Of a DNA stretch of 64,000 nt, positions 58,169 through 64,000 are shown piece after piece. Each line of letters begins with the position of its first letter. The stretch's first letter is position 1. The translations under genes and the position numbers were made by a program. Below the pieces are notes generated by a model. That model was given only the letters and a program-made list of their open reading frames with translations, was not told where the DNA came from and searched no databases. Origin of the DNA: an uncultured Gemmatimonadales bacterium (GTDB lineage: Bacteria > Gemmatimonadota > Gemmatimonadetes > Gemmatimonadales > GWC2-71-9); assembly GCA_947259405.1 (NCBI GenBank), contig CAMYLY010000001.1, positions 62,001 to 126,000 on the forward strand. Direction: 5' to 3'.

Positions 58169-58192
58169 CGAATACCCATACTGTTAATCCAG

Positions 58193-58232
58193 AACCGGCT
58201 CGAATGATCGTCGATCGTTCGAGCCGGTTTTT
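58193..58232 (+). terminator. Rho-independent terminator
   Basis: AACCGGCTCGAA with GATC below it pairs with GATC and TTCGAGCCGGTT to give a stem of about 16 bp with one bulge, ending in TTTTT. It lies 24 bases after the 81-residue gene. On the minus strand it also follows nothing within 18 bases except the lipoprotein stop, so it may act both ways. Confidence 0.85.
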
Positions 58233-58249
58233 GCGTTTGGAATCAGGTG

Positions 58250-58663
58250 TTACGACTCGTCCTTCCGCCGCAGGATGTACATGACCAGTGCGTCTGAGGG
58301 ACCGGCATACTTCACGTCTTGATAGATGGCCGCAATGGTCTCCGAGTCGTGCGTGTACAACAGCGCGTGGCCACCGCGTTCCCGCACATCCGCCTTCGCG
58401 TTCTCAACGATCTCCGCGACACTCTCCTCGTACCGGTCACCTTGCCGAGTGAGGGCGTGGAATCGCGCAAGCACATCGTACTCGGTGAGCACCCGCTGAA
58501 CCGCCGGGCGTTCCATGTTTCGCACGTCGATCAATTCTACCGGGGCATCGGGAGGCCTAGGAGGATAGTTGAACCGCGACAGCGAGATGACGTTCGTACA
58601 GCCCACTACGAGCATCGCGAGCACCACAACCTTTACGCCACATGTCGTCGACCGTCTCATCAT
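58250..58663 (-). CDS. Small lipoprotein
   Basis: A 137-residue protein. Lipobox region VVVLAMLVVGC gives an anchored cysteine at position 22. The mature part has ISLSRFNYPPRPPDAPVELI, an alpha/beta body and a tail VMYILRRKDES; NYPPRPPD suggests a surface lipoprotein of unknown function. ATG 58663 (ATGATG, 58660 also possible) lies near a CCGAGCG leader. It is downstream of the 195-residue gene on the same strand, 61 bases apart. Confidence 0.72.
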   Translation of the reverse strand: MMRRSTTCGVKVVVLAMLVVGCTNVISLSRFNYPPRPPDAPVELIDVRNMERPAVQRVLTEYDVLARFHALTRQGDRYEESVAEIVENAKADVRERGGHALLYTHDSETIAAIYQDVKYAGPSDALVMYILRRKDES

Positions 58664-58724
58664 CGCTCGGGTATTCTCCTGTGAGAGCCTGCTCTCTCAA
58701 GATGCCACGTTCACGCAATATCCT

Positions 58725-59312
58725 CTAGGGCACGGTCCGCCGCGAAGTGATCTGTCTCGAGAATGCAACCACGTGAAAGACGAAAACCCCTCTCGGTCCG
58801 AACGCGATGCGATCGAGTGGAATCGGCACCCAACGCTCTTTCACCAACGCGTTGACCAACAGCCCGCCAACGACCACCCCCCCGAATGCGCCGACCACGG
58901 CGTCGGGAAGTTCCCCCTCGCAGGCGGGGTCTCCCACGTTCGCCACACACACGGCCGGCTCCGTGGTGAGTAGTGGAACGAAGGCAGCTCCGAGTGCCGC
59001 AGCGCCGAGCGGAATCCCAAAGACCAAGGCGGGATCCTTCCCGATATTCAGCTCGAAGCGGGTGATCTCGGGCACCGGAATGCGAAGTGCGGAGTCCCGG
59101 CGGATCGTCACGAAGCCAGGTTCGAGCAGCACGAGCCAGCCTTCGAGTTCGCGCACGTGCCAATCTGGAGTGGCCACCCAAACCCGGTCTCCGGCCCGGA
59201 GCGGGCGGACAGGCCTGGTGTCCTGTGCAAACGCTCCCGCGATGGGTACGAGCAGAGTGGAACTCACGAGAGCTATGCGAAGCAGCGCGTTCCCTCCGGC
59301 CAAGGCCACCAC
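58725..59312 (-). CDS. Exported hypothetical protein with two hydrophobic segments
   Basis: A 195-residue protein. A signal peptide (LLRIALVSSTLLVPIAGAFAQ) is followed by an SH3-like beta stretch (LRAGDRVWVATPDWHVRELE, WLVLLEPGFVTIRRD). Two Gly/Ala-rich hydrophobic segments (FGIPLGAAALGAAFVPLL and VVGAFGGVVVGGLLVNALV) flank a cysteine-containing loop. I do not recognise it. Start codons are GTG 59312 or a nearby GTG. It diverges from the DUF4399 gene. Confidence 0.62.
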   Translation of the reverse strand: MVALAGGNALLRIALVSSTLLVPIAGAFAQDTRPVRPLRAGDRVWVATPDWHVRELEGWLVLLEPGFVTIRRDSALRIPVPEITRFELNIGKDPALVFGIPLGAAALGAAFVPLLTTEPAVCVANVGDPACEGELPDAVVGAFGGVVVGGLLVNALVKERWVPIPLDRIAFGPRGVFVFHVVAFSRQITSRRTVP

Positions 59313-59416
59313 TCAAGGGGAACCGCCGTCCGGCAAACGGCAAGCCGCGGGCACTAGCCCTGCTACGGGCCCACCCCACATCTTCTTTACTACCTCCCTT
59401 TTCATTGGAGACCGAC

Positions 59417-59842
59417 ATGTCGGCACGCGTGATTCCACTTTGTTCGCTGCTCCCCATCGTAGCCTGCGCGGGGAACGACACCGGGAACACGGACACTCCA
59501 CCTGCCGTAGAGATTGTCGCGCCGGGCGACGGGGTGAGCATCGCCAGCGGCACCGTGGAGCTCGTCCTCGAGGTCGCCAACGTGACACTGCGGCCAGCCG
59601 GCACGGAAGAGCCGAACACGGGCCATCATCATCTGTTCATCAATCGGGAGATCGTCGCCGAAGGGGCCGTGATTCCCGCGGAGGAAGGCATCGTGCACCT
59701 CGGAGCGGCGCAGACGTTTCACACGTTCGAGAACCTCGAGCCGGGCGAGTACACCGTCATTGCTGTGTTGGGCGACCATATGCACGCACGAGTACCGAGT
59801 GCGCGGACGGATACGGTGCGCTTCACGATCACCGGGCTTTAA
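59417..59842 (+). CDS. DUF4399 lipoprotein
   Basis: A 141-residue protein. Signal and lipobox are IPLCSLLPIVAC. The mature domain has VEIVAPGDGVSIASGTVELV, PNTGHHHLFINREI, HLGAAQTFHTFENLEPGEYT and LGDHMHARVPSARTDTVRF. The HHH and HMH histidines are typical of DUF4399, which has a cupredoxin-like outline; the function is unknown. ATG 59417 has GGAG ahead of it; the longer in-frame ORF upstream is antisense to the neighbour. Confidence 0.85.
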   Translation: MSARVIPLCSLLPIVACAGNDTGNTDTPPAVEIVAPGDGVSIASGTVELVLEVANVTLRPAGTEEPNTGHHHLFINREIVAEGAVIPAEEGIVHLGAAQTFHTFENLEPGEYTVIAVLGDHMHARVPSARTDTVRFTITGL

Positions 59843-59950
59843 CCCGCGCTCCGGGATCAGCTGAGGGGGGTGTGCGCTAGATCACACTTTTGCGCTTTCC
59901 CTGGCCGTAGATTTCTGCCGAGTCAGGCTCACGAGCGGAGATCTAACCCT

Positions 59951-60136
59951 ATGGGCGAGAACACCTTGAAGCGAGACCGCCGAAGGACCGTCCGGCGACG
60001 CTCCAACGAGCCGGTGGAGGTCGATCGACGACTGCGTTCGGATCGGCGCAGCCACACGCCCCCGTCCAAGGCTCGGTACTGCACCCAATGCGGTGCCCCC
60101 CTCGATCCTCCAGGGAGCGCCTGCCCAGTCTGTTAG
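59951..60136 (+). CDS. Small basic zinc-ribbon protein
   Basis: A 61-residue protein. The first ~40 residues are strongly basic (KRDRRRTVRRRSN, RRLRSDRRS). The C-terminus is YCTQCGAPLDPPGSACPVC, with CxxC...CxxC for one zinc. It could bind nucleic acid, but nothing proves that. ATG 59951 has CGGAG upstream. A GC-rich hairpin (TGCCCGT/ACGGGCA) lies at 60141-60158 just after the stop. Confidence 0.68.
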   Translation: MGENTLKRDRRRTVRRRSNEPVEVDRRLRSDRRSHTPPSKARYCTQCGAPLDPPGSACPVC

Positions 60137-60283
60137 GAGATGCCCGTGGCGACGGGCACTCGGACGTCGCGGGAACGCGACAAGCAAGGCGATGGGAGGA
60201 TCAGAGAAAACGAGAAAAGCGACATCCGGTTGAGTGTATTCGTTGCTCCCGGGTGTTTTCAGGTTTTCTGTGACCCTCCCGTG

Positions 60284-60517
60284 TTAGGCGGCCTTCGACG
60301 CGGCATCGTCCCCAGAGAGTGGCAATTCGCAATGGTCCACGAACTCCGCTGGATCGAAACGCGCATCCGTGTCTTGAAACAGCTCAGCGAGTCGGTCCCG
60401 CAGCTTCTCCAGATATATGGTGGCGGAATCCTGCACTGATTGACTCGGGATTCGGCGGAGTTCTGCCCGGACCTCACGCATCGCCATCGTGACGAGTTCT
60501 TGGTCTTTTGACAACAT
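60284..60517 (-). CDS. Small helical protein, 77 aa
   Basis: A short acidic protein with a helical pattern (ELVTMAMREVRAELRRIPS, ATIYLEKLRDRLAELFQDT). No motif is recognised. The start ATG 60517 is well supported by TAGGAGGGACGGACC directly upstream. It stands alone between plus-strand genes. The function is unknown. Confidence 0.62.
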   Translation of the reverse strand: MLSKDQELVTMAMREVRAELRRIPSQSVQDSATIYLEKLRDRLAELFQDTDARFDPAEFVDHCELPLSGDDAASKAA

Positions 60518-60790
60518 GGTCCGTCCCTCCTACTCCTAATTCATCGCAACTCGCGTGCCGTATTCCGGAGCTCGTGACGGACGTCACGGGGGTCCGACCG
60601 GACCGGGGCGCCCACGTCGTGAAGAGGGAGGCTGGACGGAATCTGTGATGACCGCGCCTCGAGCCTCCGTTAGGCCCGAACACCAACGCAGCATCTTCGT
60701 GACACTCTTCAGTCTCTGGGTGCTTGGCAAACCTGCATCCGTCCCGATCCTGCTCGCGCACACTTCCTGATCGACGCGCTCTACCACGCA

Positions 60791-60934
60791 GTGCTTCTTC
60801 CGGAACTCCTCCTTCAGAACATCGGTGTCGCGGTGTTCGTGGCGGCTGCGATGCTGCTCACACTGCTCATGGCCGTTGTCGTCTTCGTTCGGGACGGCGG
60901 ATCTATAGCGCGGGTCTCACCATCCATCACTTGA
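60791..60934 (+). CDS. Possible small membrane protein, 47 aa
   Basis: From the GTG at 60791 the frame gives one strong transmembrane helix (IGVAVFVAAAMLLTLLMAVV) followed by FVRDGGS and a short tail. The reading frame is open upstream, so the start is not certain. There is no clear ribosome site. It lies 30 bases before another tiny membrane ORF on the same strand. Confidence 0.35.
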   Translation: MLLPELLLQNIGVAVFVAAAMLLTLLMAVVVFVRDGGSIARVSPSIT

Positions 60935-60964
60935 CGTGGAGTGGATAGCCCATTGGGGGTCGTA

Positions 60965-61051
60965 ATGTACAAGCCTGGGAAGCGCGAAGCATGGTTGGCC
61001 GTGGTGACTCTGATAGCCCTGGCGTTCTTGGTGCACACGGGCCGTCTGTAG
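60965..61051 (+). CDS. Possible small membrane protein, 28 aa
   Basis: The ORF reads MYKPGKREAWLAVVTLIALA and then FLVHTGRL: a positive N-terminus, one transmembrane helix and a stop. The form is like small single-pass accessory proteins of membrane complexes, but no partner is present. A GGGGG-rich leader (TTGGGGGTCGTA) precedes the ATG. The rest of the 60518-61178 gap holds nothing else I can support. Confidence 0.4.
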   Translation: MYKPGKREAWLAVVTLIALAFLVHTGRL

Positions 61052-61178
61052 GCGTCGCTAGTGAGCCGACAGGACCAGGCTGTCAGCCAATCTCCAAGGT
61101 GCAGGAGTCACCAGGCCCCGGAGACCTCGGCATGTCTCTTGCCCTCCCGGTTTGGCATCCTCCCGACCTAGGGTGCCT

Positions 61179-62825
61179 ATGCCGCAGCCCAGCGCCGTCG
61201 CCACGACCTCGACGCGAAGCGTCGCGGTGCTTGGACCGGTCGAAGGGCGTCACAGCGAGATTCTCTCGACCGATGCCCTAGCATTTCTCGCCGCGCTGCA
61301 TCGGCGGTTCGACAGAAGGCGACAGAAGCTCCTGCAGCGCCGTGCGGCAACGCAACAACAGATCGATGCGGGAATCCTCCCAGAATTCCTGGAGCATACT
61401 GCGGCGCTCCGGGATTCTGATTGGACTGTGGCGCCCATTCCGCACGACCTTCTTAACCGGCGTGTCGAGATCACCGGCCCTGTCGACCGGAAGATGGTGA
61501 TCAACGCGTTGAACTCGGGCGCGAACGCTTTTATGGCGGACTTCGAGGATTCGCACTCGCCGACCTGGCAAAACTCCTTGGATGGCCAGATCAACCTCTA
61601 CGATGCGGTGCGCCGCACCATCACATTCAGCGGTCCGCAGGGGAAGCACTACAAACTCAATTCCCTGATCGCGACGCTGATGGTGCGGCCCCGCGGGTGG
61701 CATCTTCCGGAGACGCACCTCGTTGTCGACGGAACGCCCATCTCCGGATCGCTCTTCGATTTTGGTCTCTTCTTCTATCACAACGCTCGTGAGCAGATCA
61801 CGCGCGGGACTGGACCCTATTTCTACCTGCCGAAGCTCGAACACCATCTCGAAGCGCAACTGTGGAACGACGTGTTTCTGTTCGCACAGCAGTACATCGG
61901 CCTGTCGGCGGGAACGATTCGCGCGACTGTCCTGATCGAGAATATTCTCGCGGCGTTTCAGATGGATGAAATCCTGTGGGAGCTCCAGGATCATTCGGCC
62001 GGCCTGAACTGCGGTCGATGGGACTACATCTTCAGCTTCATCAAGAAGTTTCGGTCCGACGAAGCGTTCGTCCTTCCCGACCGGGCGCTTGTCACGATGG
62101 ATCAACATTTCCTCGCATCGTACGTGAAGCTGCTCATTCAGACCTGTCACCGAAGGGGCGTGCACGCGATGGGGGGTATGGCGGCCCAGATTCCGATTCG
62201 CGACGATCTCGAAGCGAACGCCGCCGCCCTCGAGAAGGTCCGGCAGGACAAACTGCGGGAAGTGCTGGCAGGACATGACGGAACGTGGGTCGCGCATCCT
62301 GGTCTCGTGGCAATAGCCAGAGAAACCTTCGATGCCCACATGGATGGGCCAAACCAAATCGCGCAAACGCCCGCTCCCACCCGTGTCACGGCCCAAGACC
62401 TCCTCACTGTTCCTCCTGGACCTATTACGGAGAAAGGCGTCCGCCATAACGTGGACGTGGGGATTCAATACCTCGAGGCGTGGCTCCGCGGCGTAGGCTG
62501 CGTCCCGATCTACAACTTGATGGAGGACGCGGCCACCGCAGAAATCTCACGAACGCAGCTGTGGCAATGGATTCGGCACCACTCCACGATGGAGGATGGC
62601 CGTCCCATCACGGCAGGGTTCGTTCGCGATGTCATCAAACAGGAGATCGAGACGTTGCGAGCCCGTTTGGGCGACGCCGCATTCGCGGCCAGTGCCTTCG
62701 AAGACGCGGCATCGCTGTTCGTCAGATTGACCGAAAGCGACGAGCTGGACGATTGGCTCACGCTCACCGCCTACGAGCACTTACACCCACAGAGCATCAC
62801 CGGAACGGGACACTCCCATGGATAA
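61179..62825 (+). CDS. aceB: Malate synthase A
   Basis: A 548-residue glyoxylate-shunt enzyme joining glyoxylate and acetyl-CoA to malate. Family blocks are [20 protein letters not shown], a following [51 protein letters not shown] and [20 protein letters not shown]. The length matches isoform A (~535), not the larger GlcB. The start is ATG 61179; a TTG nine codons upstream is less likely. It overlaps aceA by 8 bases, so the two form one operon. Confidence 0.95.
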   Translation: MPQPSAVATTSTRSVAVLGPVEGRHSEILSTDALAFLAALHRRFDRRRQKLLQRRAATQQQIDAGILPEFLEHTAALRDSDWTVAPIPHDLLNRRVEITGPVDRKMVINALNSGANAFMADFEDSHSPTWQNSLDGQINLYDAVRRTITFSGPQGKHYKLNSLIATLMVRPRGWHLPETHLVVDGTPISGSLFDFGLFFYHNAREQITRGTGPYFYLPKLEHHLEAQLWNDVFLFAQQYIGLSAGTIRATVLIENILAAFQMDEILWELQDHSAGLNCGRWDYIFSFIKKFRSDEAFVLPDRALVTMDQHFLASYVKLLIQTCHRRGVHAMGGMAAQIPIRDDLEANAAALEKVRQDKLREVLAGHDGTWVAHPGLVAIARETFDAHMDGPNQIAQTPAPTRVTAQDLLTVPPGPITEKGVRHNVDVGIQYLEAWLRGVGCVPIYNLMEDAATAEISRTQLWQWIRHHSTMEDGRPITAGFVRDVIKQEIETLRARLGDAAFAASAFEDAASLFVRLTESDELDDWLTLTAYEHLHPQSITGTGHSHG

Positions 62826-64000
62826 GCAGACGTACATTGACCGACTTGAAAAACAGTGGGCCGAGGACACACGCTGGCACGGGATAGAACGACCGTACGG
62901 CCCCGAAGATGTGTGGCGTCTTGCGGGCACGGTCCCGATCGATCACTCACTCGCACGCCGCGGCGCAAAGCGGTTCGGCGCACTCCTGGATTCGGAAGCG
63001 TATATCGCCGTGCTCAGCGCCGTCACCGGAAACCAGGCAATCCAAGAAGTGCGCGCCGGACTCAAGGCCATCTACGTGAGCGGCTGGCAGGTTGCCGGTG
63101 ACGCGAACACGGCCGGTGAGGTGTACCCCGATCAATCGCTTTACCCCGCGGACAGCGTTCCCTCGCTGGTACGACGGTTGAATGCCGCGCTCCTCCGAGC
63201 AGATCAGCTCCATCACATGCGAGGCGAAACCGGTTGCAATTGGGTGGTGCCCATCGTCGCTGACGCCGAAGCCGGGTTCGGCGGCGTCCTCAACGCGTAC
63301 GAACTCATGAAGCACATGATTCAGGAGGGAGCCGCGGCGGTGCACTTCGAGGACCAACTCGCGTCACTCAAGAAGTGTGGACATCTTGGCGGGAAAGTGC
63401 TCGTGCCGACCCGTGAGTTCATCAACAAACTGGCTGCGGCGCGGCTGGCGGCCGACGTGTGCGGCGTCGATACTTACCTCATCGCACGGACCGATGCGCT
63501 GAGTGCCACCATCCTCGCGAATGATATCGATCCACGCGATCGACCGTTCATCGATGGCGAGCGGACACCTGAGGGATTCTTCCGCGTCCGACCGGGCATC
63601 GAGTCCGCGATCGCGCGCGGTCTCGCGTACGCTCCGTTTGCCGACCTCGTGTGGTTCGAAACGTCGACACCTGACCTCGCCGAAGCACGCCGGTTCGCCA
63701 CAGCCATGCACGAGCGATTCCCCAGGAAGCGGTTGGCATACAACTGTTCGCCATCGTTCAACTGGAAGGCGAAGCTCAGCGATGCGGAGATCGCGAGCTT
63801 CCAACGTGAACTTGGAACGCTCGGCTACGCATTCCAGTTCGTGACGCTCTCGGGATTCCACTCGCTGAATCACGCGATGTTTGAACTTGCCAGTGACTAC
63901 GCGGAACGCGGCATGACCGCGTACGCCGGTCTCCAGGACGCGGAGTTCGCATCGGAAGCACGTGGCTATGAGGCCATCAAGCACCAACAGTTCGTGGGCG
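62818..64000 (+). CDS. aceA: Isocitrate lyase, N-terminal 394 codons (runs off window)
   Basis: The frame begins [20 protein letters not shown] and continues open to the right edge. Isocitrate lyase cleaves isocitrate to glyoxylate and succinate. Blocks are [56 protein letters not shown] with catalytic C187, and [14 protein letters not shown]. The full length should be ~430. ATG 62818 lies inside the last codons of aceB (8-base overlap), so translation is coupled. Confidence 0.96.
   Translation, partial: MDKQTYIDRLEKQWAEDTRWHGIERPYGPEDVWRLAGTVPIDHSLARRGAKRFGALLDSEAYIAVLSAVTGNQAIQEVRAGLKAIYVSGWQVAGDANTAGEVYPDQSLYPADSVPSLVRRLNAALLRADQLHHMRGETGCNWVVPIVADAEAGFGGVLNAYELMKHMIQEGAAAVHFEDQLASLKKCGHLGGKVLVPTREFINKLAAARLAADVCGVDTYLIARTDALSATILANDIDPRDRPFIDGERTPEGFFRVRPGIESAIARGLAYAPFADLVWFETSTPDLAEARRFATAMHERFPRKRLAYNCSPSFNWKAKLSDAEIASFQRELGTLGYAFQFVTLSGFHSLNHAMFELASDYAERGMTAYAGLQDAEFASEARGYEAIKHQQFVG

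Overview
The window looks like chromosomal DNA of a Gemmatimonadota bacterium, or a close relative. It is GC-rich. It encodes an Oar-type TonB-dependent receptor, a DUF5916 outer-membrane protein, WD40/TolB-like exported proteins, and a Ser/Thr kinase fused to a TolB-like domain and a TPR-like region. Lipoproteins and Tat substrates are frequent. Phylum assignment rests on protein style only; there is no rRNA in the window.

Layout. 1-8.8 kb: ppc (runs off the left edge), UPF0339, a HAD phosphatase, a TonB receptor, a membrane protein, a scrambled locus where a DUF1579-like gene runs into a reversed fragment of an F420-dependent NADP reductase-like gene, and a Tat-exported phosphoesterase. 9-17.7 kb: cystathionine beta-synthase, then an osmotic/ion cluster (MscS facing a MarR regulator, OprP-like porin, MscS, CorA, MscS). 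17.7-32.7 kb: two small lipoproteins, a CBS-pair protein, a heme-c-sensing Ser/Thr kinase, purL, a TolB-like Ser/Thr kinase, DoxX, Uma2, and a histidine kinase/response regulator pair. 32.8-38.9 kb: a WD40-like protein, then a repeat-rich stretch with GAF, aspartyl-protease and methyltransferase genes among tRNA-Trp fragments, ending in intact tRNA-Trp and tRNA-His genes. 39-48 kb: a duplicated-domain lipoprotein, gpmA, a DUF5916 protein, hemH-VOC-EamA, and an M49-type peptidase. 48-57.8 kb: two lipoprotein or membrane-anchored genes, then an operon of Tat-exported HisC-like aminotransferase, CotH-like protein, DUF4956 protein and a large PPK1 fusion, followed by a polycationic secreted protein. 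57.9-64 kb: small proteins and lipoproteins, then aceB-aceA of the glyoxylate shunt (aceA runs off the right edge).

The most interesting locus is 49.2-57.8 kb. The PPK1 polypeptide carries an N-terminal CYTH (triphosphate-tunnel) domain and a degenerate Nudix-like domain. Its second catalytic histidine is replaced by Gln. It sits where bacterial CotH/DUF4956 clusters usually encode a VTC-type polyphosphate polymerase. This suggests a membrane-associated polyphosphate system.

Two DNA-level patterns are also unusual. First, a dispersed module made of a tRNA-Trp 3' fragment, a variable array of 10-bp GTCCC-type repeats and a TTTGCA-containing end occurs at least three times. Second, many genes end in large imperfect hairpins built from short tandem units. 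The unit sequence differs from site to site but the design is the same, and several of these hairpins supply the stop codon itself.
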